64,000 bases of DNA from Lentisphaerae bacterium ADurb.Bin082 (GCA_002070945.1 MWEG01000053.1:1-64000), one strand, 5' to 3'; positions 8,922-18,286 are shown, counted from the first letter of the stretch. Numbers and translations are program-made. The notes: generated by a model not told the origin, from the letters alone.

Positions 8922-10832
8922 TCACTCCAGCCGAATGATCAAGCGTAAGTCATCTTTTTCCTTTTCTTTGGAACCATATTCGGGAGTTTCCCGGATTCCG
9001 CCATCGTCGACGCCGTCTGGCCCTACACTCCAGACCTGGACAGCCTCGATGGTGCGCTCTTCCATGTCCATCCCATACTCTATTTCAGATGAATAAAAGT
9101 TTTCGGTCTTTTTGAAAACAGGAACCGAGACAATGCATGGCCCCTTTTTATATCGCAGCGGTTGTCCGGAAAACGGGTCTATCAGCAGATTTTCCATCTG
9201 TTCAGGATAACTGCCTTCTTTGCGCTTTATCAGTTCAGCTTCAATCAGTCCACGCAGGAGGCGCGATTCTGCAATGAGAGCAGAGAACCGGAGGGCGGCA
9301 GTTCTCAACGCGCCTGACAACAGTGAAATAAACAAATTATCGGTTTCTTGGCCTGGAAAGTCAGACCAGTCGGAAATCATATATGCTCGAACCAGCCCCT
9401 CGGCATTGCGGGCGAGATTCCACCAGGCCGGCGGCAGAATCCAACGCAACTCACTCAACTTGACGCCAGGTCTGTCACAATCATCTTTATCCATATATGG
9501 AACTAATTCCAGCGTATTGACGGCAAGTGCCGCTTCGCTATAAATGGACATTCGGTGTATCCGAGGAACAATGTTTTCCAAATCAGAAAGGTTTTTTGAC
9601 TGCTCAAGCAGCCAATCCGTTTCCACTTCTTGATGGGAAATAACTTTGGAAATCGATGCAAAGCGCATGCGCTCAAGGGCGAACCATACCAGGCTGCCGA
9701 TCATCAAGGAGTCGTTTTGCTGATATGCGCTGATATTTTCCATGCGCTGCAATGACTGTTTGAACGCCTGCACATCGCCATCCTCCAAAGCAAATCTTTG
9801 GTGCCACAATTCCCAACGCGCCAATCCTCGGCACAGCGACAATTCCGGAAGGCGCATGTTTGAGAGCAGCTCATCGTCATGATAAGGACGCTCCGCAGGC
9901 GGCAACGGCTGCTCAAGCATCTTGGCAAGTGCCTTGAAATTTTCATTGCCGAGAAACCATGTCTTCCATTCGGAATAGACATTTTCCGGCAAAATGGCAT
10001 CCGGCTCGGTGTATATTGAGCTGTAAAAATGGTCTAATCCGGCAAGTTGTTCCGCATAGTAATTGGGCGTAAGCGCTTTGATAGTGCTCCAGAATGCAGC
10101 GTCTGGCTTGCGTCCATTACAATACACTTCCGCCAGGGCCGTGGCCGTCAAAGGACGTCCAAAATATCGTGACAACTCTTCTACTGCAGCATGATATTTG
10201 GCTGTGGCATGAAGAGCCATAGCCGCACAAAACACGTAACTGGCGATCAGCAGACTCCATAAGGCCAGGACGCTCTTTCCAATCAATTTGCGATAGGGGA
10301 CGTTGGCTGACCAAGAGATAATTTTGCCAATCAAAAAGTACGCAGCGACCAACATCGCGACGCCGGCCAAGGCGAACCATCCCCAGCCGTTGCCGTGAAT
10401 TCCGAGTTTGTCAGAAATGTCAGTATCGCGATAGAAGTGTTCGCGATACGTGTATGCTGCTTCGGAAATTAAAGTCTTGATGATCACCCAAAAAACGAAT
10501 GCAACGCAAGCAGCTAAAAGAAACGCTCCTACCGCCGTCAAGCATCGTTTACCCCGATAGTTTGGATTTCGCCAGGCTTGTGGTGATATTCGCGTACAGA
10601 GAAAGACTGCATATATCAAGAGCACTAATGCGACAAATGCCGAACATGCGTCTAAACTGTTCAGCAAAAAAGTGGAGGGAAAGTCAAAAATCCAGAGATT
10701 CCGAATGGTATCATTGTTCCGAAATATCCAGACAAGCCAAAACCACGGCATAGTAAACAACAAGGTCCAACCGAAAAATGCGCCTTGCGCCGGCTCATCC
10801 ACGAAGAAGACTTTGCGCAACAGATGTTTCAT
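8922..10832 (-). CDS. multi-pass membrane protein of unknown function
   Basis: The 636-aa product has four or five hydrophobic segments in the first 220 residues (for example TLLFTMPWFWLVWIF, AFVALVLLIYAVFL, AVGAFLLAACVAFVFWVII), then a long soluble, mostly helical domain. The C-terminal 80 residues contain DPFSGQPLRYK and VWSVGPDGVDDGG. I associate this signature with uncharacterised planctomycete and lentisphaerote proteins, where the tail resembles type II secretion pseudopilin-like endings. No catalytic site is apparent. It follows the small lipoprotein gene by 36 bases and is likely in the same transcript. Confidence 0.6.
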   Translation of the reverse strand: MKHLLRKVFFVDEPAQGAFFGWTLLFTMPWFWLVWIFRNNDTIRNLWIFDFPSTFLLNSLDACSAFVALVLLIYAVFLCTRISPQAWRNPNYRGKRCLTAVGAFLLAACVAFVFWVIIKTLISEAAYTYREHFYRDTDISDKLGIHGNGWGWFALAGVAMLVAAYFLIGKIISWSANVPYRKLIGKSVLALWSLLIASYVFCAAMALHATAKYHAAVEELSRYFGRPLTATALAEVYCNGRKPDAAFWSTIKALTPNYYAEQLAGLDHFYSSIYTEPDAILPENVYSEWKTWFLGNENFKALAKMLEQPLPPAERPYHDDELLSNMRLPELSLCRGLARWELWHQRFALEDGDVQAFKQSLQRMENISAYQQNDSLMIGSLVWFALERMRFASISKVISHQEVETDWLLEQSKNLSDLENIVPRIHRMSIYSEAALAVNTLELVPYMDKDDCDRPGVKLSELRWILPPAWWNLARNAEGLVRAYMISDWSDFPGQETDNLFISLLSGALRTAALRFSALIAESRLLRGLIEAELIKRKEGSYPEQMENLLIDPFSGQPLRYKKGPCIVSVPVFKKTENFYSSEIEYGMDMEERTIEAVQVWSVGPDGVDDGGIRETPEYGSKEKEKDDLRLIIRLE

Positions 10833-10868
10833 AGTGGAGTCCTCGCCAAAGCTGGGGATTGGGGGCGG

Positions 10869-11228
10869 TCATTGCTTACTGCGGAACAGCTCATCAATCT
10901 CCTTGTTTAGCTGCTTGATGCGCTCTGCGGTCTGCGGATCATCAGAGGTGGCATGAATCTGGTTGATGTATAAAACGCCTTTGTCGTCGCTGTATTCGTT
11001 ATAGAACACCACGCCGTCGGACAGGATGATCTTCCATGTGCCCTGTTCAAGCAATATCGGCGTAGCCTTAGTCTTGCGGAGCCACTCGACCACAGTGGGA
11101 TTGGTCATATAAAGACGCATGGCATCCTCTACGCCGACCTTGCCGACATCATGGGTGCGAATCGTCCGGCACGCCGAACACGTCAAGACGACAAACACTA
11201 AAAGCAACACCAACGCTGAGCGTCTCAT
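10869..11228 (-). CDS. small lipoprotein of unknown function
   Basis: This 119-aa protein starts MRRSALVLLLVFVVLTCSAC, where LTCSAC gives a plausible lipobox with Cys20 as the lipidated residue. The mature part is hydrophilic and ends in a charged helix (ERIKQLNKEIDELFRSKQ). The start at 11228 is chosen because AGGAGG is 8 nt upstream. The ATG at 11234 would leave only 2 nt. It is the first gene of a likely operon with the membrane protein downstream. Confidence 0.65.
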   Translation of the reverse strand: MRRSALVLLLVFVVLTCSACRTIRTHDVGKVGVEDAMRLYMTNPTVVEWLRKTKATPILLEQGTWKIILSDGVVFYNEYSDDKGVLYINQIHATSDDPQTAERIKQLNKEIDELFRSKQ

Positions 11229-11446
11229 GGTCATTTCCTCCTGCGGCAATCGTCCGCGCCAAGCGCATCATGGAGCGCCTCAGTGTATTTATTGGGCTCG
11301 AATGCGGCTCCGGCAATGATGCCAGTTGCTGTCTGGTTCGGGAAAATACTGAAATTGAGAATTGGCAGAAATTACCTTAAACCTTGGAGCAGAAAAAATC
11401 AAGAGACGCCATGCTCGAATGGTTTAAATACCCCAGCGGGACAAAA

Positions 11447-11545
11447 CATAAAAGCCCAGGGCAAGCACGCCCAAGTCGTGCTTGCCCTGGGCTTCTATGT
11501 TGCTTGTCCTCTGAGCCGCCAGGCCTACATACGGCAGTCAGAAGT
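11447..11545 (+). repeat. GCCCAGGGC hairpin repeat, copy 1
   Basis: A perfect 18-bp inverted repeat (11452-11469 against 11477-11494, 7-nt loop) is followed by CTATGTTGCTTGTCCTC, then GCCGCCAGGC and CTACATACGGCAGTCAGAA. The flank matches 13951-14005 almost base for base. There is no T-run, so it reads as a dispersed palindromic repeat rather than a simple terminator. Confidence 0.8.
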
Positions 11546-11690
11546 CAGTACAGTAAGCGCTCATTGCAAAACTTTGCACATTAACAAAATTTCCGTGTAT
11601 TCCGTGGTTAAAAAACAACCCTATAAAAAATCTGTGTCCATCCGTGTCCATCCGTGGTTAAAAATAGGTCAGCACACGTACTGCTGCACT
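11546..11690 (-). repeat. intergenic repeat: module E copy plus TCCATCCGTG phrase repeats
   Basis: Bases 11565-11597, read on the minus strand, give TTTTGTTAATGTGCAAAG, a copy of module E. Bases 11590-11664 contain CCGTGTATTCCGTGGTTAAA and then GTCCATCCGTGTCCATCCGT followed by GGTTAAA. This is a second phrase-type repeat with the same rhythm as module A. No gene is seen. Confidence 0.6.
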
Positions 11691-13808
11691 CTACGCATTT
11701 TCTGCTGTCATCTGCTGCATGAGGAAGCATTCCCCGGCTTTTCCGGCAAAGACGCCGTCCAGGTATTGGCGTTCCGTCCACAGGTCCTTCACTGGGAAGG
11801 GCATGCGTCCTGTTCCGGCCTCATCAAAGCGGATGACCAAAAGGGTTCCGGAGCAGTAGCAGCTGGCCGGGACGCTGCTTGTGAAAATCGGCTTGATTCC
11901 GGATTCTTCGGCCAGGTTTCTGATAAACTGCGCGTCGAGTTGGGCGGTAGCGCTCCATACATCAAAACGTTTTTTCTCCGGGTCTCGTCGGATGACAAGT
12001 CCAGGCAAGTCCAGCGCTTCGATTAGTCCAAGAATTTGCTCTTTTTTTGCTTCTGCCGCATACAGCACTGGCGACATCAAGGCATTGATTTTTTCCACTT
12101 CTGCGAGCGTCTGCGGCAGGGTTCTGCCTGCCAGCAGCGGGTCGTCCGCATTCGTCAATGTCAGCGAGACTGGCGCGGTCAATTCCGGCACATATTGCAG
12201 CCTGAAGGTGGTGAGTTGCTTGCTTCTATCGAAGTCCACGCTGTCGGGAGTGATGCACCCAGCGCCGCCGAGCCAGACTGCTGAAGCATGATGCCGTTCC
12301 AGAAACGCGCGCAATTCCTTGATTTTATCATCTGTAATGAAGAAGAGATCGCGGAAGATATAAAGTTTGTATGGCGGAAGCTGCATCACTTCATCGATAG
12401 TCATAATATTGAAGCAGCATCCTGAACGAGGCAGAGCGGAATAGAGCATCTCATTGGCTGTCCGGTAGAAGCCGACCGTGCCTTCAGACAGGGCCATGCT
12501 TTCCGGCGCAACTACGAAAGCAAGGTCGTGACGCTGTTCTTTTCCGACGGAGCCACGCGGAATCTTGTCCCATTCTTTAACTATCTTGCGAATAAGGCAG
12601 CGGACTTCCTCCTCGGCATACCAGCCTCTGCCGAAATCATACAGCCACGCTTCGCCAGAGCCATTGCTGAGATTGTAGCCCAGTTCCATGGCGAATTGAT
12701 TGCGTGAATGCTCCGGTGCAGGGGCGCAGCCGTAATAAGGGTCCGCAGCGAGTCCGGTGCGCACATCGCACTCAGCAATAAAGCGCTTATGCCTCGCTAT
12801 GGTTTCGGTTGCCGCCTGCGAGAAAATCCCTGTCTGCCTGGCAAAATAAACATTCGGCGTGGAAAGGAAATCCACATGCGGCGTGTTTTCCAAGAGCTGT
12901 TTCAGCGTTCCTTGATTTCCTCCGCCATGCAGAGTATAGGCCGAGGCGCCGATTTGCATCACAGCGCCCCCGAAAGTGCCTGTCAGCAGCCCAGGATTTA
13001 CCGCTTTGACAATTGCGCAGAAGCCATCAATCGCTTCGGCCTTGGCCTCCGAAAAAGCCGTAAAGTAATCAAGGGCTTTCCGATAGAATGCAGGGCTGCG
13101 GAAAGCGCCTTTTTCGGTTGCCATGCGTTCAAGCTTTGAGGGCACTTCTGCGGTTGCCAAGGTGACCAGGGGATCGCGCCAGGCACGGCGCAATGCGTCA
13201 TCAGACCCATAGCGGCAGGACAAAAAATCCCGGAATTTCTTAGTCATTGGCGCAGAGGAGTCAGCATTGCCGAAAAAGCCTCGGAGATAACTGCCGAATT
13301 GCCCCCATTCGCCGCAGGTGCCGTAAACCGGCATTGCTCCGGCCAGAGAGAAGCGACGGGCAACGGCATGCTCAAGATAAGCACGCAGGGCGCGTCCAGC
13401 ATCGCGCCGCCAGACTTCCGAGGCCATAGAGGCATTGTCCACAGCGTGATACATCTTGGTTTCATATTTCCAGAGCTTCTGGTTCTCACTCGGGAAACGC
13501 GGAATCCGCGGAACGGTTCCGGTGAACTGCATAAGTTCTTCCGGATGACGCTCGTCCCACCAGTACGGGGTCGTCATGAAAATACGCGGCAGGAAAGACG
13601 CGGCAGGCGCTAAGGCGACAATCTCTCTTTCAAACTCATCCAAAATGGAAAAGTCGAAAGAGCCGTCTTCGCACCATGCCAAAGGCAGGGGAAGCAGATA
13701 CGAGAAAGTGCGCACCCCGTCCTGATACATGCGCCGGACGCATTCCTGCCAAGGATAATGTTCATAAGGGTCAAAGGTATAAATCAACCCTGTATTCTTC
13801 TGAGTCAT
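11691..13808 (-). CDS. GH42-like beta-galactosidase family protein
   Basis: This 705-aa protein has the three-part look of GH42 enzymes. Part one is a TIM barrel (about residues 1-390), with MPVYGTCGEWGQFGSY placing a Glu where the acid/base is expected and RFIAECDVRTG a candidate nucleophile strand. Part two is an alpha/beta domain (about 420-560: KEQRHDLAFVVAPESMAL, IMTIDEVMQLPPYKLYIF, ELRAFLERHHASAVWLGG). Part three is a small C-terminal beta domain. There is no signal peptide, so a cytoplasmic enzyme acting on imported oligosaccharides is likely. The ATG at 13808 follows AAGAGA, and the longer frame to 13889 adds an atypical leader. Substrate specificity is not deducible. Confidence 0.75.
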   Translation of the reverse strand: MTQKNTGLIYTFDPYEHYPWQECVRRMYQDGVRTFSYLLPLPLAWCEDGSFDFSILDEFEREIVALAPAASFLPRIFMTTPYWWDERHPEELMQFTGTVPRIPRFPSENQKLWKYETKMYHAVDNASMASEVWRRDAGRALRAYLEHAVARRFSLAGAMPVYGTCGEWGQFGSYLRGFFGNADSSAPMTKKFRDFLSCRYGSDDALRRAWRDPLVTLATAEVPSKLERMATEKGAFRSPAFYRKALDYFTAFSEAKAEAIDGFCAIVKAVNPGLLTGTFGGAVMQIGASAYTLHGGGNQGTLKQLLENTPHVDFLSTPNVYFARQTGIFSQAATETIARHKRFIAECDVRTGLAADPYYGCAPAPEHSRNQFAMELGYNLSNGSGEAWLYDFGRGWYAEEEVRCLIRKIVKEWDKIPRGSVGKEQRHDLAFVVAPESMALSEGTVGFYRTANEMLYSALPRSGCCFNIMTIDEVMQLPPYKLYIFRDLFFITDDKIKELRAFLERHHASAVWLGGAGCITPDSVDFDRSKQLTTFRLQYVPELTAPVSLTLTNADDPLLAGRTLPQTLAEVEKINALMSPVLYAAEAKKEQILGLIEALDLPGLVIRRDPEKKRFDVWSATAQLDAQFIRNLAEESGIKPIFTSSVPASCYCSGTLLVIRFDEAGTGRMPFPVKDLWTERQYLDGVFAGKAGECFLMQQMTAENA

Positions 13809-13874
13809 GATATGCTTCTCTTGTACTACGATCGGCCTGCTTCTGGTTTTTGGGGGAATTTTTTCTGGAAAACA

Positions 13875-14160
13875 ACGTTTATGTGTCACCCCTGGCGGGG
13901 CTCAAAATTATTATACGCCTCACCCAGGGCTTCGCTGCGCTCACCCTGGGCTTTTATGTTGCTTGCCCTTTGGCCGCCAGGCTTACATGCGGCAATCAGA
14001 ATCAGCGTCTATAACGCTCACAGCCGCAGAGCGGCAAAAGCCCGGAGGGCGACACATAGAAGCCCAGGGCTGCGCCGGGCCTGGCGGCCCGGCGCAGCCC
14101 TGGGTGAGATGGCATAGATTTGGAGCCCTGTAAGGGCGACACATAAATTACGTTGTGGAC
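13875..14160. repeat. inverted pair of GCCCAGGGC hairpin repeats, copies 2 and 3
   Basis: The forward copy (about 13880-14005) starts TTTATGTGTCACCCCTGGCG, carries CCCAGGG/CCCTGGG (13923-13929/13944-13950), and ends like the copy at 11447. The reverse copy (about 14155 back to 14036) starts TTTATGTGTCGCCCTTACAG on the minus strand and contains a perfect 18-bp stem (14063-14080/14087-14104, loop CTGGCG). The pair fills the gap between the TIM-barrel gene and the GH42-like gene. Such strong stems could stop transcription from the upstream operon. Confidence 0.8.
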
Positions 14161-14187
14161 GGGGTAGTCCAGCTGGAGTTGTTTTCT

Positions 14188-16023
14188 TTATTCGGCGGGG
14201 ACGAGCCTGCGTTCCGGATGTCCATAGATGAAAGGAATTTTGCCTCTTGGGAAGGACAGGACGAAGTTCTGGCTCCAAGTTACATCTGAGCGAGAGAATG
14301 CGACTTTCACGATTCCGTCGGGAAGCGCGATGCTGTTTAAGGCGCTGCGCACGATCTCGACCGGTGCTTCATCATTAATTGCCCTTATATGCGACTCGGT
14401 CGGCTGCATGGTGAGCAAAAGTTCCGGGTTTCCGGCGTCTTTTCCGGCGACGTAAATCGTCTGGGGGTTGAAGAAATACGCCTTTGTCCGCGCATCCACT
14501 GCAAAGTACGGGGTAAAGACTTCGACTCCGTACCAGGCCTGTCCCCCCACACCACCGGCGACCGCCAAAGCATAAATGCCGGTGTGCGGCGCCATCACGG
14601 TGAAGACATCGCGAGACCCCACAGACACGGCTTCTTCCCGGAGGACTTTCTTATCACAGTCAAAAAGCGCATAACGCAGCGCAATCGGGCGTTCATTGCC
14701 GGCTAGGTGGGACAGTGCGACCTTGATTTCTTCACCGGCCTTAGCATAAATAAAAATAGTCTGTTGATCGCGCAGCACCAGTCTCGGGGTCGGGCCTTCG
14801 CCGGTTCCGGCTGGCAGCAGCTCGGGAACAATGATCTTCGAGTAATCAAGCGGGGAAACCAGCGCTTTGACCGGACGATAGGCAATGCGTTGCGGAGTTC
14901 CGATGGTGTTTTCCTTGAGGTCGGCGTAAATGGCCTCATTGGCAGTTTTAAATGCCTCCAGGTAAAGTGCGGCCTGCCTGCCTCCGGGAAGATCGTATCC
15001 CCGCCTTTTGTTGGTATTTTCGTCAAGCATGGCGAGCGACCAGAGGGAATAGCCGTCGCAATTGGCGGCGCCGTAATAGGCGCTTATGGTGATATCTTCC
15101 GGCTCATAGCTATTAGGGCGCAGCCAGGGGACGAAGCGGTTGTTCTTATGCGCGTCCTTGATGCGTTTCCCGTGTTCAGCGATACGGTCGGTGTAGCCTT
15201 CGCCGTTATACATGTCCCAGCCATCGACAATGGCGGGCGTCTTCTCCGTGGCCAAGGAGCGATTGAACACTTGGCTCATCCAGCCGTGGTGCGCCGGCAT
15301 ATATCCAAGGATCAGCGTGGGGTCAATTGCATGCAGGCTGTCGGCAAACTCCTTCACCGCCTTTTCCACTTCCTGCTCGAAAAATGCCTGGTAGCGCGGC
15401 AACTCATTGCGGCCTTTCAAAAGCTTTTCACGCTCGGAAGGCGCGGTCGCCTCCGGAAAGCCAGGATTGGCAGCGCAGAATTTCCCCCAGGTCGCATCAT
15501 CGTAGCTGTATGTATGGGCAATGGTCTCAATATCGAATTTGAGCGTGGCAAAAGGAATTTTTTCGCGCAATTCGACAAATTGATAGGCATGCTTGAAAAG
15601 CTGTTTCCATGCTTCAGGCGCGGAGAGATTAAAGGCTGTTTCGACGATATTTCCTTGCGCATCGACAGGCGTAGGGAGCACTGCATGCTCCTCCCAGTCC
15701 TTGCGCCGCACGCCGTCATACGGAATCGGATAAAGGTAAATCTGGAAAATCAGGCCATTTTCGTTGGCAAGCTTCGCCAGCCGCACCACTTCATCTGCAT
15801 GCCCCGGCAGGTCCATGCTGCGCCGTTCATGCTGAATTTTAACCTCAATGGAATTGAATTTATATTTGCCGAGTTCACGGATCATCTTTTCCAGATGGTC
15901 GGTGTTGCTGCCCAGGAACATCCCTGAGTAGCCCGAAAGAATCCGTTCCGGAAGCTCAGCCTGGGCAGCGGCCAGCATGGTAAGCGCACAAAGCGAACTG
16001 CTCATCGCTATGATCTTTCTCAT
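14188..16023 (-). CDS. secreted TIM-barrel (glycosidase-like) protein
   Basis: The 611-aa product begins with a signal peptide (IIAMSSSLCALTMLAAAQA, probable cut after AQA). Residues about 30-370 read as a TIM barrel: FNSIEVKIQHERR, GLIFQIYLYPIPYDG, FATLKFDIETIAHTYS with a candidate acidic pair, LILGYMPAHHGW, IVDGWDMYNGEG and GYSLWSLAML. The C-terminal 200 residues are beta-rich and probably bind substrate. I cannot name a GH family. It is the third gene of the regulator-pilin operon, 36 bases after the pilin-like gene. The ATG at 16023 is used; an in-frame TTG at 16032 is nearer to AAGGG and cannot be excluded. Confidence 0.65.
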   Translation of the reverse strand: MRKIIAMSSSLCALTMLAAAQAELPERILSGYSGMFLGSNTDHLEKMIRELGKYKFNSIEVKIQHERRSMDLPGHADEVVRLAKLANENGLIFQIYLYPIPYDGVRRKDWEEHAVLPTPVDAQGNIVETAFNLSAPEAWKQLFKHAYQFVELREKIPFATLKFDIETIAHTYSYDDATWGKFCAANPGFPEATAPSEREKLLKGRNELPRYQAFFEQEVEKAVKEFADSLHAIDPTLILGYMPAHHGWMSQVFNRSLATEKTPAIVDGWDMYNGEGYTDRIAEHGKRIKDAHKNNRFVPWLRPNSYEPEDITISAYYGAANCDGYSLWSLAMLDENTNKRRGYDLPGGRQAALYLEAFKTANEAIYADLKENTIGTPQRIAYRPVKALVSPLDYSKIIVPELLPAGTGEGPTPRLVLRDQQTIFIYAKAGEEIKVALSHLAGNERPIALRYALFDCDKKVLREEAVSVGSRDVFTVMAPHTGIYALAVAGGVGGQAWYGVEVFTPYFAVDARTKAYFFNPQTIYVAGKDAGNPELLLTMQPTESHIRAINDEAPVEIVRSALNSIALPDGIVKVAFSRSDVTWSQNFVLSFPRGKIPFIYGHPERRLVPAE

Positions 16024-16059
16024 CTTCAACAAAATCCCTTCTTTTGCCTTTACTATACA

Positions 16060-16722
16060 TTACCACGTATCGTTGTTCAATTCACATCTTGCGGTCGGAA
16101 AATTGCCCGGGGTGGGAGTTTCCAGCGTCACATTGCCGGCAACCATCAAGGTATTCATCTTCTCATTATGGCGGCGAAAACGCAGCGACCAGAGGGTAAC
16201 GGCAAAATCGTCCTTGCCGAATATTGATGTGCGCGAAGTCCTATCCCCCTGATAATAATCTACTATCAACGGACGTTCTGTCGCCCGTGCAATGTTGGTG
16301 ATTTTACGGTAAGTGCCAAAACGGTGTGCGTTTGTCTCAGTTATGGTGTTGCGTGCATAGGTTGTATTGTTGTAGCCATAGTTGGTTTGATACTGCGGGT
16401 TGACGACATCGTCCGGAAATTGCAAAGAAGGGCAACGGAATACCGGGCCGAGACGGAATTTTGAGGCCTCGCCCGGATAGATGATGAGGTTGAGATAGTT
16501 GTTCCAATAATTGTTGGAATCCTTCATCGCCGGCGGAATGTAATCGTCATTCTCATCCGCATAAAACAAAACCCCCAGCCCAAGCTGCTTCAAGTTGTTT
16601 GTGCAAAAGGCACCTCGCGCTTTTTCACGGGCCTTGCTCAGCGCCGGCAAAAGCATAGAGGCTAAAATTGCGATGATCGCGATGACGACTAACAGCTCAA
16701 TCAAGGTAAAGCGTGATTTCAT
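16060..16722 (-). CDS. type IV pilin-like (prepilin N-terminal motif) secreted protein
   Basis: This 220-aa protein starts [20 protein letters not shown], the hydrophobic helix and Glu5 of type IV pilins and type II pseudopilins. The next part ([20 protein letters not shown]) is typical of the large PVC families of such proteins, as is the C-terminal [19 protein letters not shown], a weak version of the H...VxFxDGHV signature. The residue before FTLIE is Arg, not the Gly that prepilin peptidases normally need. AAGGAG directly after the regulator's stop codon, 14 nt away, points to translational coupling. The role may be a surface or periplasmic glycan-binding component; this is inference. Confidence 0.8.
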   Translation of the reverse strand: MKSRFTLIELLVVIAIIAILASMLLPALSKAREKARGAFCTNNLKQLGLGVLFYADENDDYIPPAMKDSNNYWNNYLNLIIYPGEASKFRLGPVFRCPSLQFPDDVVNPQYQTNYGYNNTTYARNTITETNAHRFGTYRKITNIARATERPLIVDYYQGDRTSRTSIFGKDDFAVTLWSLRFRRHNEKMNTLMVAGNVTLETPTPGNFPTARCELNNDTW

Positions 16723-16736
16723 TGGGCAGACTCCTT

Positions 16737-17804
16737 TTACTTGGTTCGTTTTGACTCCCTTATCATCCCACGGACACGGACATTGCAAACCGCTTGCAGC
16801 GGTGTCTTGTATTCAAGCAACTGCCGGACGGCGGCGCGGCCCATCGCCTCAAGGTCTTGTTCATAGGCGATGATATTGTCATATTCCGGAAATTCCGGAA
16901 GTTTCGGATGCGGCGCCCAGGGGCCAGCTGCAACTATAGGCGTTCGAGCCAGGCTCGGGGCATAATTGCGCAGAAAATGGCAAGCGCTAACAGCCTCGTT
17001 AAAAAACAATCCATCCGGCTGCCATTGTTTACAGATTTCGAGGAGTTCCCGGTGGTTTCCGGAAGTGCAGACCGTTAAATCAAGACCGTTGGCTTCACAG
17101 AGGTCTTCTAATGCTTCTAAGGATTCTGCCTCATTGAGGCTTGATTCGTAAGAGTGAAAATAACTGGCGCGCAAAATTTTACGGCACTTGCGCTTGATGA
17201 GTGCGTCAAGAATCGACTTCACGCAATGTCGAAGGTCGCTACGCACGGAAATGTGCCCCGGCATCGACTCATTGATGAGCGAAACCCGGAGCGTCGGGGT
17301 CATCAGCAGGGAAACCACTTCCGGGAGCAGGCTACGGCCCAGAAAAAGGGCGAGCCCTTCATCAGCCTTGAGCCGTCGGCCTGTATTGATGAAGCCGGGA
17401 GGGTTCTCATGCACATTCACGTATTCAATGACATGCTCCAAATTGTGTTCAGCGCATTCCTGGCTGACCCCAGCCATGATCCGTTCGCCAAAAAACGTGC
17501 CCGGACCAATGGCGTTCCGACCGCCAATGCTGATAACACGCCGCAAAGGCTTGAAGCCTTCCGGCTCAACTATCCCCGGCGCGTTGATGATGAACCGCTG
17601 ACCAGACTGGGCCGAAAGCAAGCCGAGTTTGTGCAATTCACTCTGCACACGGTGCGCGGTCATCAACGAAATATCGAACAGCTCGCATAACTCCTTCCTG
17701 GAGTACATCTGAGCACCAGGCTCAAGCTTGCCGTTGTAAATCTGCATCGCCAACTCGTCAACCGCACGGCGAAATTTACTGCGACGTTCCTGTATCTTAG
17801 CCAT
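16737..17804 (-). CDS. GntR-type transcriptional regulator with LacI-like sensor domain
   Basis: The 355-aa protein has an N-terminal winged helix (about residues 5-75: [40 protein letters not shown]). A periplasmic-binding-protein-like domain follows ([42 protein letters not shown]), and the C-terminal FDNI-like segment is [20 protein letters not shown]. This is the AraR arrangement, in which sugar binding releases DNA. It heads an operon with the pilin-like and TIM-barrel genes. A tandem 9-bp repeat between promoter and start suggests autoregulation. The ATG at 17804 has AGGAGA 7 nt upstream. Confidence 0.85.
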   Translation of the reverse strand: MAKIQERRSKFRRAVDELAMQIYNGKLEPGAQMYSRKELCELFDISLMTAHRVQSELHKLGLLSAQSGQRFIINAPGIVEPEGFKPLRRVISIGGRNAIGPGTFFGERIMAGVSQECAEHNLEHVIEYVNVHENPPGFINTGRRLKADEGLALFLGRSLLPEVVSLLMTPTLRVSLINESMPGHISVRSDLRHCVKSILDALIKRKCRKILRASYFHSYESSLNEAESLEALEDLCEANGLDLTVCTSGNHRELLEICKQWQPDGLFFNEAVSACHFLRNYAPSLARTPIVAAGPWAPHPKLPEFPEYDNIIAYEQDLEAMGRAAVRQLLEYKTPLQAVCNVRVRGMIRESKRTK

Positions 17805-17821
17805 AAGAAGTCTCCTAATCA

Positions 17822-17839
17822 ACGTGTATAACGTGTATA
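17822..17839 (-). promoter_or_regulatory. candidate operator: tandem ACGTGTATA repeat
   Basis: On the plus strand ACGTGTATA occurs at 17822-17830 and again at 17831-17839, just downstream of the predicted transcription start of the regulator operon and 18 bases before its ATG. Another TGTATAT/ATATACA pair overlaps the -10 region. The position fits a repressor site for the regulator itself. Confidence 0.5.
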
Positions 17840-17847
17840 TGTGCTAA

Positions 17848-17876
17848 ATTATACATCATATACAGGTGCATTTCAA
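17848..17876 (-). promoter_or_regulatory. consensus sigma70-type promoter of the regulator-pilin-TIM-barrel operon
   Basis: Read on the minus strand: TTGAAA (17876-17871), a 17-nt spacer and a perfect TATAAT (17853-17848). The start of transcription would fall near 17841, giving a leader of about 37 nt that contains the tandem ACGTGTATA repeat. Confidence 0.75.
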
Positions 17877-17944
17877 GCCCCTTCTGAAAAAAAATCAGAA
17901 AATGTGTCATCCGCTGGCTGTGACATGAGCGCCCCAGGTAAGGC

Positions 17945-17998
17945 GCTTTAGTGGACAGTGGACATGGTGGACACAGTGGACGTTGTGGACAGCGCATG
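17945..17998 (-). repeat. module C (GTGGACA/TGTCCAC) phrase repeat
   Basis: GTGGACAGTGGACATGGTGG followed by ACACAGTGGACGTTGTGGACA: five GTGGAC units with variable short spacers, the reverse orientation of the GTCCAC units at 148, 26881 and 30740. The rest of 17805-18157 holds the promoter and operator above and no gene. Confidence 0.7.
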
Positions 17999-18157
17999 AC
18001 TGCCGCATTAGCCCCGCTCGCCTCTCGTCTCAATCGGGGAGCGATTACGTTGTTTTCGTGTTTCCGTCTGGCAAAACCACCTTGATGTCTTACATTATCT
18101 AATTGTGACTGCACGAGATTTTTCTTCAGCCAGGTATGGTGCTTGCCAAGGTTAATA

Positions 18158-18242
<85 letters not shown>

Positions 18243-18253
18243 AGACATCAAAA

Positions 18254-18286
18254 GCAGCGGACGGAAGTTTCCGCCCGCTTTTTTAT
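18254..18286 (+). terminator. rho-independent terminator after tRNA-Leu
   Basis: GCGGACGGAA (18257-18266) pairs with TTCCGCCCGC (18269-18278) with one A/C mismatch, and six T follow. It is 12 bases downstream of the tRNA. Confidence 0.85.

Noticed and set aside
8676..8948. Open frame across the heptamer array encoding His/Ser/Phe-rich peptide
   Set aside because: The peptide is only the translation of the 7-base repeat. There is no ribosome-binding site, and the end overlaps the membrane-protein gene.
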